Origin: Burkholderiales bacterium
GTDB taxonomy: Bacteria; Pseudomonadota; Gammaproteobacteria; Burkholderiales; Burkholderiaceae_E
Direction: 5' to 3'
DNA: 64,000 nt
Assembly (NCBI GenBank): GCA_029977705.1
Contig: JAPOKJ010000007.1
Location: 30,283 to 94,282 of the forward strand
The notes under the pieces are model-generated. The model did no database searches, was not told where the DNA came from, and saw only the letters and a list, made by a program, of their open reading frames with translations. Position 1 is the first letter of the stretch; the number at the start of each line of letters is the position of its first letter. Below, piece by piece: positions 35,396 through 45,985 of the stretch. The translations under genes and the position numbers were made by a program.

Positions 35396-35426
35396 CAACT
35401 TTGCGACGGGTCAGCGGCCGAGCCCC

Positions 35427-36437
35427 TTATTTTGCGCTCATCAGGGCCACGGTGGTGTCCAGCATGCGGTTGCTGAAGCCCCACTCGTTGTCGTACCAGC
35501 TCGACACCTTGACCAGCTTGCCCGACACCTTGGTCAGGGTGGCGTCATAAGTGCTCGAGGCCGGGTTGTGGTTGAAGTCAACCGACACCAGGGGCGCATC
35601 GGTGTAGGCCAGGATACCCTTGAGCGCGCCTTCCGAGGCCTGCTTGAGGATCTGGTTGACTTCATCGACACTGGTCTCGCGCTTGGCGATGAAGCTCAGG
35701 TCGACGATCGACACATTGATGGTCGGCACGCGCATGGCATAGCCGTCCAGCTTGCCATTGAGTTCGGGTAGCACCAGGCCCACGGCGGCGGCGGCACCGG
35801 TCTTGGTGGGGATCATGCTCATCGTCGCGCTGCGGGCGCGGCGCACGTCTTCGTGGTAGACGTCGGTGAGTTTCTGGTCGTTGGTGTAGGCATGGATGGT
35901 GGTCATCAGGCCGGTCTCGACACCGATGGTGTCATTGAGCGGCTTGACCAGCGGGGCCAGGCAGTTGGTGGTGCAGGAGGCGTTCGAGATGACGGTGTGG
36001 GCCGCCTTGAGCACATTGTGGTTGACACCATAGACGACCGTGGCATCGACATCCTTGCCGCCGGGGGCGGAGATGATGACCTTCTTGGCGCCACCGGCCA
36101 GGTGCTTGCCGGCATCGGCCTTGGTGGTGAAAAAGCCGGTGCACTCGAGCACCACATCCACGCCCATCTCGCCCCACTTGATGGCGGCCGGATTGCGCTC
36201 GGCAATCACCTTGATGCGATCGCCGTTGACGACGATGGCATCGCCATCGACGGTCACCGTGCCCGGGAACTTGCCATGGGCAGTGTCGTACTGGGTCAGG
36301 TGGGCATTGATCTTGGCATCGCCCAGGTCATTGATGGCGACGATCTGGATGTCATGTTTCTTGCCGCCCTCGTAGTGGGCACGCAGGATGTTGCGACCGA
36401 TACGGCCGTAGCCGTTGATACCGACACGAATAGTCAT
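35427..36437 (-). CDS. gap: glyceraldehyde-3-phosphate dehydrogenase, type I
   Basis: Homotetrameric GAPDH of 336 residues. NAD-binding [16 protein letters not shown] N-terminus ([16 protein letters not shown]), catalytic Cys155 in SNASCTTN, and the C-terminal [13 protein letters not shown]. The INDLGD stretch near residue 36 fits NAD preference. A GGAAGC site precedes the ATG. It lies between tkt and pgk, an arrangement common in beta-proteobacteria. Confidence 0.96.
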   Translation of the reverse strand: MTIRVGINGYGRIGRNILRAHYEGGKKHDIQIVAINDLGDAKINAHLTQYDTAHGKFPGTVTVDGDAIVVNGDRIKVIAERNPAAIKWGEMGVDVVLECTGFFTTKADAGKHLAGGAKKVIISAPGGKDVDATVVYGVNHNVLKAAHTVISNASCTTNCLAPLVKPLNDTIGVETGLMTTIHAYTNDQKLTDVYHEDVRRARSATMSMIPTKTGAAAAVGLVLPELNGKLDGYAMRVPTINVSIVDLSFIAKRETSVDEVNQILKQASEGALKGILAYTDAPLVSVDFNHNPASSTYDATLTKVSGKLVKVSSWYDNEWGFSNRMLDTTVALMSAK

Positions 36438-36475
36438 GGAAAGCTTCCTAAGTCAGAAAAACAAAACGGATCCGC

Positions 36476-36500
36476 AAAAAGGCCCCGCCGTGGCAGGGCC
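36476..36500 (-). terminator. rho-independent terminator after tkt
   Basis: Stem GGCCC (36481-36485) with GGGCC (36496-36500), extended by an internal GCC/GGC pairing. On the minus strand it is followed by five T (36476-36480). It lies 7 bases after the tkt stop at 36507. Confidence 0.75.
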
Positions 36501-36506
36501 GCACAA

Positions 36507-38558
36507 TCATTTCAGGGCGCGGCGGCGCAGGCTCTCGAGCACGGTATCGGCCAGGTTGCGCGGATTGATCCCGAACAGGTCGAAGACCTGACCGGCCGGC
36601 GCCGATTCACCGAATCGATCCACCCCGACGACCGCGTCGCAGCCGTATTTCCACCACAGGTCGGTCACGCCTGCCTCGATGGCCACGCGCGGCAGATTGT
36701 CTGGCAGCACATAGCGTTTGTATGTGACATCCTGCCGATCGAAAAGGCTGGTCGAGGGCATCGAGACCACGCGCACCTCGACGCCCTGCGCGGCCAGCAG
36801 GTCGCGGGCCGCCATCGCCACGCCCAGCTCGGAACCGCTGGCAATGATCACGGCCAGGGCACCGGCAGCATCGCGCAGCACATAGCCGCCCTTGGCGATC
36901 GCATCGACCTGGGCCTGCGAGCGGGTAAAGAAGGGCACGGCCTGGCGCGACAGCAACAGGGCACTCGGTCCGTCCCGGCGCTCGATGGCACTGCCCCAGG
37001 CGATGGCGGTCTCGACCGGATCGGCCGGACGCCAGACATCGAGTTGCGGAATCAGGCGCAGGCTGGCGGCATGCTCGACCGACTGATGGGTCGGACCATC
37101 CTCGCCCAGACCGATCGAGTCGTGGGTGAAGACATGGATCACGCGCAGCTTCATCAGCGCCGCCATCCGGATGGCATTGCGCGAGTAATCCGAGAAGGTC
37201 AGGAAGGTGCCGCCGTAGGGGATGAAGCCGCCATGCAGGGCCAGGCCGTTCAGGACGGCGGCCATGCCGAATTCGCGGACACCGAAGTTGATGTGCCGAC
37301 CGACCAGGCGGGCGCCGTCCTGGTCGACCACCGGCCGCAAGGCCTGCACGCCGGCAAAGTCGGTCAGGTTGCTGCCGGTCAGGTCGGCAGAGCCGCCGAT
37401 CAATTCCGGCAAGGCCGGGCCGAAGGCATTGAGGGCATTTTGCGAGGCCTTGCGGGTGGCGATCTTCTCGGCCTTGCTGATGGCCTGGTCGAGGGCGGCA
37501 TCGAAGGCATCATCATGGCTGGCCGACAACTGGCCCTGCATGCGCCGCTCGAGCGCCGCGGCCAGCTCCGGATAGGCCTTGCGGTATTGACCGAACAGTT
37601 CTTCCCAGAGGGCCTGCTGGCGCGCGCCACTGGCGCGGGCATCCCAGCCGGCATACACCTCGGCGGGCACCTCGAAGGGCGCATGGGGCCAGTCCAGCGC
37701 TGCCCGTGTCGCCGCAATTTCGGCATCGCCCAGGGGTTCGCCATGGGCCTTGGCCGTGCCACCACGCGCCGGCGAACCCTTGCCGATGACGGTCTTGCAC
37801 TGGATCAGGGTCGGAGCAAAGCGCCCGTCACGGCCCGCAGCCCAGCCCTTGGCAGTGGCGATTGCCTTGTCCACCGCCCAGACATCGTGACCATCGACAT
37901 CGCCGATCACATTCCAGCCATAGGCCTGGAAGCGTCTGACGGTGTCATCGGAGAACCAGGGGCCGACCTGACCATCGATGGAGATGCCGTTGTCGTCGTA
38001 GAGCACGATCAGCTTGCTCAGCTGAAAGCTGGCCGCCAGCGCACAGGCCTCATGGGAGATGCCTTCCATGAGGCAGCCATCACCGGCAAAGACATAGGTG
38101 AAGTGATCGACCACGGCCAAGCCGGGTCGGTTGAACTCGGAGGCCAGATGCTTTTCCGCCAGGGCCATGCCCACGGCATTGGCCAGACCCTGACCGAGCG
38201 GGCCGGTGGTGGTCTCGACCCCCGGGGTGATGCCGACCTCGGGGTGGCCGGGCGTCCTGGAGTGCAACTGGCGGAAGGCCTTCAGGTCATCGATCGACAA
38301 GGCGTAGCCGCTCAGGTGCAACAGGCTGTACAGCAGCATCGAGGCATGGCCGTTCGACAGCACGAAACGGTCGCGATCGGCCCAGGCCGGATCGACCGGG
38401 TTGTGCTTGAGGTGCCTGCCCCACAGTGCCACCGCCATGTCGGCCATGCCCATCGGCGCGCCCGGGTGGCCGGAATTGGCCTTCTGGACAGCGTCCATCG
38501 AGAGGGCGCGGATGGCATTGGCCATCTGGGAAGTGCTGGCGGACGGGACGACGGACAT
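36507..38558 (-). CDS. tkt: transketolase
   Basis: Thiamine-diphosphate enzyme of the pentose phosphate pathway, 683 residues. TPP/Mg motif [14 protein letters not shown]-terminal [16 protein letters not shown], and central [23 protein letters not shown]. It heads the leftward set tkt-gap-pgk; a terminator follows, so it may be a separate unit. The 233-base upstream gap to rsmE carries four 9-bp repeats. Confidence 0.96.
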   Translation of the reverse strand: MSVVPSASTSQMANAIRALSMDAVQKANSGHPGAPMGMADMAVALWGRHLKHNPVDPAWADRDRFVLSNGHASMLLYSLLHLSGYALSIDDLKAFRQLHSRTPGHPEVGITPGVETTTGPLGQGLANAVGMALAEKHLASEFNRPGLAVVDHFTYVFAGDGCLMEGISHEACALAASFQLSKLIVLYDDNGISIDGQVGPWFSDDTVRRFQAYGWNVIGDVDGHDVWAVDKAIATAKGWAAGRDGRFAPTLIQCKTVIGKGSPARGGTAKAHGEPLGDAEIAATRAALDWPHAPFEVPAEVYAGWDARASGARQQALWEELFGQYRKAYPELAAALERRMQGQLSASHDDAFDAALDQAISKAEKIATRKASQNALNAFGPALPELIGGSADLTGSNLTDFAGVQALRPVVDQDGARLVGRHINFGVREFGMAAVLNGLALHGGFIPYGGTFLTFSDYSRNAIRMAALMKLRVIHVFTHDSIGLGEDGPTHQSVEHAASLRLIPQLDVWRPADPVETAIAWGSAIERRDGPSALLLSRQAVPFFTRSQAQVDAIAKGGYVLRDAAGALAVIIASGSELGVAMAARDLLAAQGVEVRVVSMPSTSLFDRQDVTYKRYVLPDNLPRVAIEAGVTDLWWKYGCDAVVGVDRFGESAPAGQVFDLFGINPRNLADTVLESLRRRALK

Positions 38559-38575
38559 GGGCAGGACCTTTGGGC

Positions 38576-38611
38576 GGCGTTGAGGGCGTTGAGGGCGTTG
38601 AGGGCTTTGAG
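38576..38611. repeat. four tandem 9-bp repeats upstream of tkt
   Basis: GGCGTTGAG repeated three times (38576-38602) then GGCTTTGAG (38603-38611), starting 18 bases before the tkt start in the tkt/rsmE divergent region. Slippage-prone; copy number could alter leader spacing. Confidence 0.8.
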
Positions 38612-38791
38612 GGCGATTCGGACGATCAGGGCGTTTTGGCGGTGCGGCGGCGGGACGCTCGGATGCGGCGTTTGCGGCCCCCCACCGACCGGCCGACCGG
38701 GGTGCGCTTCCCGGGCCCGGCAGTCCATGGGACGCCTCGTTAGAATGGACCCCTGATTTTAACCGAGGCGCCGTTCGCCCCCCGCCCGCCG

Positions 38792-39607
38792 ATGATCCCG
38801 CGCCTGCTTTGCCCCCTGCCCGCCAGTGGCGGCCGCCTGCAACTGAGCAAAGCCCAGGCCCACCACCTGCTCAAGGTGCTGCGCCTGCGACAGGGCGACG
38901 CCCTGCAATGCTTCGACGGCCACGGGCTGCGCTTCGAGGCCCGGCTCGAGATCGAGGGCGGCAGCCAGGCCTGGGTGCAGGCCGGCGCCGGGCAGCAGGT
39001 CTGGACGCCGCCCTCCCCCCGCCTGTGGCTGGCGCAAGGTCTGGCCGGCGGCGACAAGATGGACTGGGTGGTCGAAAAGGCCGTCGAAATCGGTGTCGCC
39101 CGGCTGACCCCGCTGGCCTGTGATCGAAGCATCGTGCGCCTGGATGCCGCCCGGGCCGAGCGACGCCATGGCCACTGGCAGGCGCAGGTCGAGGCCGCCT
39201 GCATGCAGAGCCAGCGCGATGCGCTGATGCAGCTGGACCCGCTGCAGGCCAGCAACGCCTGGCTGCTCAGCATGAAGGACCACCCCGGTCCACGACTGAT
39301 CCTCGATCCGCAGGCCGACCAGGGCGTGCGCGAGGCCCTGCACGGACTGACCCGCCAGGCCCTGGCTGCCGGCGCATCAGCCCCCTTGCTGCAGGGCCTG
39401 GTGCTGCTGGTCGGCCCCGAGTCAGGCTTCTCCGACCAGGAAAGGGACGAGGCCCGGCGCTGCGGCTTTGTGCCGGCCCATCTGGGCCGTCAGGTGCTGC
39501 GCACCGAGACCGCTGCCCTGGTCGCCTGCAGCAAGCTGCAGGCCTGGATCGAGTCCGATCCGGCGCTGTCGTTGCCGGGCATGCCGGCTCAAATCCGGGC
39601 AGAATAG
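38792..39607 (+). CDS. rsmE: 16S rRNA (uracil1498-N3)-methyltransferase RsmE
   Basis: SPOUT-class rRNA methyltransferase of 271 residues. N-terminal PUA-like part ([22 protein letters not shown]) then the knotted SAM domain with [16 protein letters not shown] and [15 protein letters not shown], the signature of RsmE. ATG at 38792 begins [14 protein letters not shown]. Diverges from tkt. Confidence 0.93.
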   Translation: MIPRLLCPLPASGGRLQLSKAQAHHLLKVLRLRQGDALQCFDGHGLRFEARLEIEGGSQAWVQAGAGQQVWTPPSPRLWLAQGLAGGDKMDWVVEKAVEIGVARLTPLACDRSIVRLDAARAERRHGHWQAQVEAACMQSQRDALMQLDPLQASNAWLLSMKDHPGPRLILDPQADQGVREALHGLTRQALAAGASAPLLQGLVLLVGPESGFSDQERDEARRCGFVPAHLGRQVLRTETAALVACSKLQAWIESDPALSLPGMPAQIRAE

Positions 39608-39684
39608 CGCCCGAGGGCGGCCTGCCAGCGCAGGTGCCGACGCCCGACAGCAGGCATTTCAAACAGACCAACAGGAGAGCAATC

Positions 39685-40164
39685 ATGGGTCTACTCGAGT
39701 CGATTCTGGGCGCCGCTGCAGGTGCCCTGGGCGGACAACAACAGCAAGCCCCGCAGGGCAACAACCTGAGCCCCCTGCTCCAGGTGGCGCTGAGCCTGCT
39801 AGCCAACAGCGGTGGCCAAGGGGCGGCCCAGGGCGGCGGCGCGCTGGCCGGGATCGGAGGCCTGCAAGGCCTGATGGGCCTGTTCCAGAAGAACGGCCTG
39901 GGCGATGTCCTGGGTTCGTGGATCGGCACGGGCCAGAATGCGCCGATCGCGGGCAATGTGCTGGCCCAGGTGCTGGGCTCAGGACAGATGGGCCAGATCG
40001 CCCAGCAACTGGGGCTGTCCCACGGCGAGGCCGCCGACCAACTGGCCCAGGTCCTGCCCGATCTGATCGACAAGCTGACCCCGCAGGGTCAGGCGCCAGC
40101 GCAGGGATTCGGGGGCAGCGAGGACATCATGCGCATGCTCGGCGGCCTGCTGCAGCAGCGCTGA
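39685..40164 (+). CDS. YidB-like (DUF937) protein
   Basis: A 159-residue Gly/Gln/Ala-rich protein starting MGLLESILGAAAGALGG and ending with SEDIMRMLGGLLQQR. Central GLMGLFQKNGLGDVLGSWIGTGQNAPI and QLGLSHGEAADQLAQVLPDLIDKLTP are typical of the YidB/DUF937 family, whose role is unclear. No signal peptide. An AACAGGAGAG ribosome site supports the start at 39685. Converges with the barstar gene. Confidence 0.85.
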   Translation: MGLLESILGAAAGALGGQQQQAPQGNNLSPLLQVALSLLANSGGQGAAQGGGALAGIGGLQGLMGLFQKNGLGDVLGSWIGTGQNAPIAGNVLAQVLGSGQMGQIAQQLGLSHGEAADQLAQVLPDLIDKLTPQGQAPAQGFGGSEDIMRMLGGLLQQR

Positions 40165-40214
40165 TCAGGCAAGGGGCCCGCGCCTGCACAGGGGCAGGTC
40201 CCTCGTCGGTGCGA

Positions 40215-40637
40215 TCAGTGCTTGCTGATCTTGTGCACCGAATAAAAGATGCGGAAGGCGATCTTGCGCTCGGCGAAAAAATCCGAGGCATCCCGGAAGA
40301 CGTCGAGCAATTCGTCGCGTTCCTCGCCGTTGAACAGCGGGCTCTCGGGCAACGACTCGAGCACCACCACGATGCCCGGCTGATCGGCCTCGCTGCGCGC
40401 CTCGATGTCGGTCAGACAGTCGTACAGGGCATCCAGGTTCATGCCGAAATGCTTCGGGAAGGCAAAGCCCTTGGCAATGCTCGAGAGCACCCCCTTCTTG
40501 TCACGGACAGCAAAACAATTGGCATGAAGCCAGACCTGGTCCGAGCGCTCGGCCGAGCGTTTCAGGTCATCCAGGTCATAGGCACTGAGCGGCAGGACAG
40601 CCTGTAGCGGCATGTTGCTCAAGGCGGACATCGTCAC
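40215..40637 (-). CDS. barstar-family ribonuclease inhibitor
   Basis: Cytoplasmic inhibitor of 140 residues, barstar fold (CAFVRDKKG-like start then SIAKGFAFPKHFGMNLDALYDCLTDI, the loop and helix of barstar). The acidic patch after it (DIEARSEADQPG) fits the RNase-binding face. Overlaps the preceding RNase gene (ATGA), so the two are translationally coupled: inhibitor protects against the enzyme encoded just upstream. Alternative start MSALSNMPL at 40631. Confidence 0.9.
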   Translation of the reverse strand: MTMSALSNMPLQAVLPLSAYDLDDLKRSAERSDQVWLHANCFAVRDKKGVLSSIAKGFAFPKHFGMNLDALYDCLTDIEARSEADQPGIVVVLESLPESPLFNGEERDELLDVFRDASDFFAERKIAFRIFYSVHKISKH

Positions 40638-41047
40638 TCCCGGATGCGTTTGAAGGATTGATAGTGGTCATCGCTGTAGTAGACCTCGGGCGATGTGCGC
40701 GGGTCCCCGCCCACGACAATGCGGCGCGCACCCCGATTGCGTGCACCGGGTGTCTCGACCGTGTATTCGGTGTAGTGACCACGCCTTTGCCGGGGCAGCA
40801 ATTTCTCGCGATTGCCGAACACCACGCCATCCTTGGCATGGGGAAAGGGGCCGCCCTGACGGATCAGTGACAGGGTCCGGCGCGCCTCTGCCGGCAGGCT
40901 GGAGAGCGAGACCTCGGTGATCGGGGCCGCCACCTGCGACTCTGCCGGGGCATTGCGCGCCTGCACCGGTGCGGCCGGCAGGGCCCCCAGGCCCAGCAGG
41001 ATCAGCAGGGAGCAAAGACGCAGCAGGGGAAGGAGCAGTCGGGGCAT
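40634..41047 (-). CDS. secreted guanyl-specific ribonuclease (barnase/RNase Sa-like)
   Basis: A 137-residue precursor with a signal peptide (MPRLLLPLLRLCSLLILLGLGALPAAPVQA) and an RNase Sa/N1 domain. LIRQGGPFPHAKDGVVFGNRE and HYTEYTV align with RNase Sa, giving Glu94 as general base, arginines in GARNRGARRI as phosphate binders and His128 in DDHYQSF as general acid. All key residues are retained, so it should be active. The product leaves the cell; the barstar-type inhibitor encoded next to it guards the cytoplasm. Confidence 0.92.
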   Translation of the reverse strand: MPRLLLPLLRLCSLLILLGLGALPAAPVQARNAPAESQVAAPITEVSLSSLPAEARRTLSLIRQGGPFPHAKDGVVFGNREKLLPRQRRGHYTEYTVETPGARNRGARRIVVGGDPRTSPEVYYSDDHYQSFKRIRE

Positions 41048-41102
41048 TCGTCCATGCTAGACCAGAATGCCCCTGGTGCCAAGACGGCACACGCCGCTGC
41101 CA

Positions 41103-43361
41103 TCAATTCGATGACAGCGTCTGAATCGCGCGGTCCAGTGCGGTGCTTGCCGGCGCCAGGCGCAGCCGGCCAGCACGAAGCTCCTGACGAATCTGTTCGG
41201 CGGAATAGGACTGCGTGAAATCGGGGTGACGCCGCAGCACGAACAGCTTGCGGCTCGGGCTGACCCAGGCCAGCTTGGCACGGATCGTCTCTTCGTGCTC
41301 GCGCTCCAGATCCACGATGCAACCCTTGACCAGATCTGCCAGCAGATCAGACTCGCCCTGCGCAGCGCCGACCGATGCGGGGCTGGCAGGCATCGTGGCC
41401 GGCTGATCGGCAAGCTTGCTGTCGAACTGGATGGTGCCATCCGAGCGCATGCGCACCGAAGACTTGCGCCTCACCTCCAGGCTCTCCAGCGGCATGTTCT
41501 TGGCCGTGGTCAGCAGGTTGGTGGTCCATGAAAACCATTCGTTGAAGAACAGGTCGCGGCTGCCCTGGTCGATCTCGGTCAGGGACAGGCCATTCTTGAG
41601 GCCAGAGATCAGCTTGGGCAGCAGGCCGGCCAGACGGGCCACATCATCGGGACCCTTGGGGGACACGCTCCAGATCAGCTGCTCGCAGACCATCAGGGTG
41701 CGCTCCCAACCGGCATCGGCCGACGGCGCCTGCAGGCGGGCATGCGCCATCGCATCGATCCACCAGGTCTGGATGAACTGGCGCACGAACTCGGGCGTGG
41801 CCGCATCGATTCGGCGACTGACCTGGAACAGGGCCTCTTCACGCGCCATCAGCAGCGCTTCGGCCAGCTCCGATTCGCGCTCCAGCTCGGCGCGCTCGCC
41901 TTCACGTCGCGCATGGTCTTCGCGAACGAAAAAGGCCAGGCGATCACGGGCCTGATCAAAGATGGCCAGATCACGGTCAAAGCCCGAAATCAGGTCATTG
42001 ACGATCAGCTGGATCTCCTCCACCAAGGCGGAGTCAGGCCCGACGTCCATCTCCGGATCGCAGGCAGTCTCGGAGATCATGTCGATCAGCAGCCGCAGCG
42101 GATGCTGGCGGCGGGCAAAGAAGCTGCGATCGAGCAGCGCCGCCTTGATGGCCACCACCTGCAGGCGCAGCAATTGCTGCTTGACCGAGTCGGCCAGTCG
42201 GCGGTCGGCATAGATGTAGTCGAAGATCAGTGAGACGATCTCGACCGTCACCTGGTCCAGCGGCGTGCCCTTGTCGCGGGCCTCGCTCGACAATTCACCC
42301 AGCAGCTGGGCAGACAGCGGGACCTGATGCTGCGACTCGGCCTGCAGGCTGGCCAGGGCGCCGAGCAGCGGCGGCTGCGCGGGCGGCAGCGGCAGGTCGG
42401 CCACCCCGAACATGCCCGGATCGGCCAGCAGGCGGGCTGCCTGCGAGCGCGCCGAGGACTGTCCCGAGGCGATCTGGCTGGCCAGCTGCTCGAACAGCTC
42501 GGCAGCCGCCGGCACCGACATCCCGGGATGATCATGCCCTCCCATGGCTGCCATGGCCTGTGCATGACCGGCCGGTACGCCCATCGCGTCGGCGCCTGCA
42601 TGGGCCTGGGCAGCATCGTCCCCGCCAGCGGCAGCGCGCGGCGGCGTGTGGGCAGCGGCGGCGCCCTGCACGCGCCTGCGGATCTTGGGCAGGATGCGAC
42701 CCGACTTCAGGCGGGTGTTGACACCGCTGTAGACCGAATTGAGGTTGGCCGAGACATAGGGTTCGAAGGCATCGAGCAGCGCCGTGCGTACATCGGCCGA
42801 GGGCGTGACCTCATTGAGCGCCGACTTGAGGGCATCGAAAATGACTTCCGGCGAGACCGGATGCTGGTCCTCTTCGAACCAGTCGCGCTCGACCAGGGCG
42901 GCCAGGCGGGCACGGATGCCAAGCACCTCGTCGGGATCGAGGCGGCTCTTGGCCCGATGCACCAGACGGTGCACCGTGATCTGGTCCTTGATGATGCTGT
43001 CATCGACCAGGCTCAGTTCGGACTCGTCATCACCGCTGGTTCCGGCATTCTCGGTGCGATTGAACATGCGCCGCTCGAAGATGTCGGCAAAGCCGCGCTT
43101 GAAGCGGGTCTGGATGTCGTCCTTGTGCTGCCGGATGATCGACACCGCCTCCAGCAAGGCCTGCTGTTCCTCGCGCTTGACCTTCATCAAGGCCTGCTCG
43201 GTCAGCTCGCCGCTCATCTTGTCGAGCGCATCGCTGACCACGGCGGACAGGCGCGAGACCACCTGCTCGCGGCATTCCTCGAGCATGGAAAAGCGCTTTC
43301 GGGAGTCGACCGGGATACCGGCTTCCTCTTGGACACTGGTAGGCGCGTAGGCGGAGCTCAT
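41103..43361 (-). CDS. DUF1631 family protein
   Basis: Large cytoplasmic protein of 752 residues in the DUF1631 family (typical of beta-proteobacteria, function unknown). Recognisable blocks are FKRGFADIFERRMFN, SLVDDSIIKDQITVHRLVHRAKSRLD and, near the C-terminus, NEWFSWTTNLLTTAK. A linker rich in Ala/Gly (about residues 250-310) includes AAAGGDDAAQAHAGADAMG. The ATG at 43361 (MSSAYAPTS) has AGGAA upstream; another at 43415 is less likely. Confidence 0.85.
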   Translation of the reverse strand: MSSAYAPTSVQEEAGIPVDSRKRFSMLEECREQVVSRLSAVVSDALDKMSGELTEQALMKVKREEQQALLEAVSIIRQHKDDIQTRFKRGFADIFERRMFNRTENAGTSGDDESELSLVDDSIIKDQITVHRLVHRAKSRLDPDEVLGIRARLAALVERDWFEEDQHPVSPEVIFDALKSALNEVTPSADVRTALLDAFEPYVSANLNSVYSGVNTRLKSGRILPKIRRRVQGAAAAHTPPRAAAGGDDAAQAHAGADAMGVPAGHAQAMAAMGGHDHPGMSVPAAAELFEQLASQIASGQSSARSQAARLLADPGMFGVADLPLPPAQPPLLGALASLQAESQHQVPLSAQLLGELSSEARDKGTPLDQVTVEIVSLIFDYIYADRRLADSVKQQLLRLQVVAIKAALLDRSFFARRQHPLRLLIDMISETACDPEMDVGPDSALVEEIQLIVNDLISGFDRDLAIFDQARDRLAFFVREDHARREGERAELERESELAEALLMAREEALFQVSRRIDAATPEFVRQFIQTWWIDAMAHARLQAPSADAGWERTLMVCEQLIWSVSPKGPDDVARLAGLLPKLISGLKNGLSLTEIDQGSRDLFFNEWFSWTTNLLTTAKNMPLESLEVRRKSSVRMRSDGTIQFDSKLADQPATMPASPASVGAAQGESDLLADLVKGCIVDLEREHEETIRAKLAWVSPSRKLFVLRRHPDFTQSYSAEQIRQELRAGRLRLAPASTALDRAIQTLSSN

Positions 43362-43430
43362 GGGGCAGATTCCTGTTTCTACAGGCAGGGTAAAGAGCAT
43401 GCCGGAGCCGGTCAACGATCCTCGGCGGCA

Positions 43431-43455
43431 GCGGGACCCTATTTGAGGGTCCCGC
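43431..43455. other. perfect hairpin between maeB and the DUF1631 gene
   Basis: 10-bp stem GCGGGACCCT with its complement and loop ATTTG, about 57 bases after the maeB stop on the minus strand. No T-run, so transcription end or RNA stability element is uncertain. Confidence 0.6.
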
Positions 43456-43512
43456 CGACGGCCGGTCAGGCCCAGGTCACGAACGGCGCCGGGTGACCAG
43501 ACCCGCCGGGGC

Positions 43513-45789
43513 TCAGCGTTCGCTGTTGATGTCCACGACCGTCCAGGCCGTCATGTTGACGATGCGGCGCACCGTTGCCGAACTGGTCAGGATATGGACC
43601 GGCTTGGCCACGCCGAGCAGCACCGGACCGATCGCGACATTGTTGCCGGCAGCCGTCTTGAGCAGGTTGTAGGAAATGTTGGCACTGTCGATGCCAGGCA
43701 GCACCAGCAGGTTGGCCTCGTCACGCAGTGTCGAGCGCGGCATGATGGCCCGGCGCAACTCGGCATCAAGTGCGACATCGCCATGCATCTCGCCATCGAC
43801 CTCGAGGTCGGGCGCCTTCTGGCGCAGCACTGCCAGGGCCTCGCGCATGCGCTGGGCGGAGGGGTGATTGGATGTGCCGAAGTTGGAGTGCGACAGCAAG
43901 GCCACCTTGGGAACGATGCCGAAGCGGCGCAATTCCTCGGCCGCCATCATCGTGATCTCGGCCAGTTGCGGACCACTCGGGCCCTCATTGACATGGGTGT
44001 CGACCAGCGTGACCTGTCGTCCGGTAAGCATCAGCGTGTTCATGGCTGCATATACCGTGGCTCCGGGCCGCCGCCCGAGCACCTGATCGATGTAGTGCAG
44101 ATGCAGGCCATAGCGCCCGAAAGTGCCGCAGATCATGCCATCGGCATGGCCCTTGTGGACCATCATCGCGCCGATCAGGGTCTGGCGGCGACGCATCTCC
44201 AGCTTGGCATAGGAGGCCGTCACACCCTTGCGCTCGGTCATCTGGTGATAGGTTTCCCAGTAATCGCGATAGCGGCTGTCCCATTCGGGGTTGACCAGTT
44301 CGAAGTCGACATCCGGCTTGATACGCAGGCCGAACTCGTCGATGCGCTTTCCGATGACGGCCGGACGCCCGACCAGGACGGGATGGGCCAGCCCTTCGTC
44401 GACCACTGCCTGCACAGCGCGCAGCACGCGCTCGTCCTCGCCTTCTGCATAGACGACGCGCTTTTTCAGGGCCCGCTTGGCAGTGGCAAAGATCGGCTTC
44501 ATGAAGTTGCCGGAGCGGTACACGAACTGCTCGAGCTGGGTACGGTAGGCCTCCATGTCGGCAATCGGCCGGGTCGCCACGCCGCTGTCGATCGCCGCCT
44601 GTGCCACCGCCGGTGCGATGCGCACGATCAGGCGCGGATCGAAGGGCTTGGGGATCAGATACTCGGGACCGAAGGACAGGTTCATCGCCGAGTAGGCGGT
44701 CGCCACCACGTCGGACAGTTCGGCCCGCGCCAGTTCAGCCACCGCATGCACCGCCGCGACTTCCATTTCACGCGTGATGGTGGTCGCGCCGACATCGAGG
44801 GCGCCCCGGAAAATGAAGGGAAAGCACAGGACGTTGTTGACCTGGTTCGGATAATCGGTGCGGCCGGTGGCGATGATGGCGTCATCGCGTACCGCCTTGA
44901 CCTCCTCGGGGAGAATCTCGGGGTTGGGATTGGCCAGCGCGAAGATCAGCGGACGAGGGGCCATGCGGGCCACCATGTCCGGCTTGAGCACACCCCCGGC
45001 CGACAGGCCGAGAAAGACGTCGGCCTGCTCGATGATCTCGCCCAGGCTACGGGCAGTCGTGTCCTGCGCAAAGCGTTCCTTGTCGGGATCCATCAATTCC
45101 TTGCGACCCTTGTAGACCACGCCGGCCAGGTCGGAAACAAAGATGTTGCCAAGCGGCAGGCCCAGGTCGACCAGCAGGTCCAGACAGGCCAGGGCAGCAG
45201 CCCCGGCCCCGCTGACCACCAGCTTGACCTGGTCGATCGGCTTGCCCACCACCTTCAGGCCATTGATCAGTGCCGCACCGACGACGATCGCGGTGCCGTG
45301 CTGGTCATCGTGGAAGACCGGGATCTTCATGCGCTCGCGCAGCTTGCGCTCGACATAGAAGCAGTCCGGCGCCTTGATATCCTCGAGGTTGATGCCCCCG
45401 AAGGTCGGCTCCATCGCCGCGATGATGTCGACCAGCTTGTCCAGGTTGGTCTCGTTCAGTTCGATGTCAAAGACATCGATGCCGGCGAACTTCTTGAACA
45501 GGACCGCCTTGCCTTCCATGACGGGCTTGGCCGCCAGCGGGCCGATGTTGCCCAGGCCGAGCACGGCGGTGCCATTGGTGACCACGCCCACCAGGTTGCC
45601 CCGGCTGGTGTAGCGAAAGGCATTGGCCGGGTCGGCGACAATCTCTTCGCAGGCCGCTGCCACCCCGGGGGAATAGGCCAGCGCCAGGTCTCGCTGGTTG
45701 GTCAGGCTCTTGGTGGGGGCGATTGAAATCTTGCCTGGGCCTCCGGCCTCGTGGTACTCGAGGGCTGCCTTGCGAAATTGAGGATCCAT
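43513..45789 (-). CDS. maeB: NADP-dependent malic enzyme with phosphotransacetylase-like C-terminus
   Basis: MaeB-type enzyme of 758 residues converting malate to pyruvate and CO2. N-terminal malic domain ([36 protein letters not shown]) and Rossmann part ([16 protein letters not shown]), then a C-terminal Pta-like domain ([17 protein letters not shown]-like [17 protein letters not shown]) that is regulatory in this family. ATG at 45789 begins [20 protein letters not shown]; the open frame upstream to 46104 is non-family and covers dinB. Diverges from dinB. Confidence 0.94.
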   Translation of the reverse strand: MDPQFRKAALEYHEAGGPGKISIAPTKSLTNQRDLALAYSPGVAAACEEIVADPANAFRYTSRGNLVGVVTNGTAVLGLGNIGPLAAKPVMEGKAVLFKKFAGIDVFDIELNETNLDKLVDIIAAMEPTFGGINLEDIKAPDCFYVERKLRERMKIPVFHDDQHGTAIVVGAALINGLKVVGKPIDQVKLVVSGAGAAALACLDLLVDLGLPLGNIFVSDLAGVVYKGRKELMDPDKERFAQDTTARSLGEIIEQADVFLGLSAGGVLKPDMVARMAPRPLIFALANPNPEILPEEVKAVRDDAIIATGRTDYPNQVNNVLCFPFIFRGALDVGATTITREMEVAAVHAVAELARAELSDVVATAYSAMNLSFGPEYLIPKPFDPRLIVRIAPAVAQAAIDSGVATRPIADMEAYRTQLEQFVYRSGNFMKPIFATAKRALKKRVVYAEGEDERVLRAVQAVVDEGLAHPVLVGRPAVIGKRIDEFGLRIKPDVDFELVNPEWDSRYRDYWETYHQMTERKGVTASYAKLEMRRRQTLIGAMMVHKGHADGMICGTFGRYGLHLHYIDQVLGRRPGATVYAAMNTLMLTGRQVTLVDTHVNEGPSGPQLAEITMMAAEELRRFGIVPKVALLSHSNFGTSNHPSAQRMREALAVLRQKAPDLEVDGEMHGDVALDAELRRAIMPRSTLRDEANLLVLPGIDSANISYNLLKTAAGNNVAIGPVLLGVAKPVHILTSSATVRRIVNMTAWTVVDINSER

Positions 45790-45985
45790 GGGGTGTCTCG
45801 CTGGGTTCGTTGTCGGGGGGCGGCAAGCCGTCCGGCCAGGGCCGCCCGCTCCCGGCCGGATTACCCTATTATCCGCGATTCGAGGGCTTGTTCCGCCCCC
45901 TGGCGGATCGCCTTTTGGCAAAACACTTAGAACTTTTGATGCAGGTGTCGTGCAGCTTCCCGAACGGGCACCCCGGGTGCCTGCC

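Noticed and set aside
38576..38611. CRISPR-like repeat
   Set aside because: Units are only 9 bp and directly abutting with no spacers; the other short arrays in the window are likewise spacer-free.
35853..38756. A 967-codon open frame on the plus strand opposite gap and tkt
   Set aside because: It is antisense to two clear enzyme genes; its translation is low-complexity and His/Gln/Gly/Asp-rich, the usual shadow of GC-rich coding DNA.
43594..45726. A 710-codon open frame on the plus strand opposite maeB
   Set aside because: Antisense shadow; maeB on the other strand shows all malic enzyme motifs.
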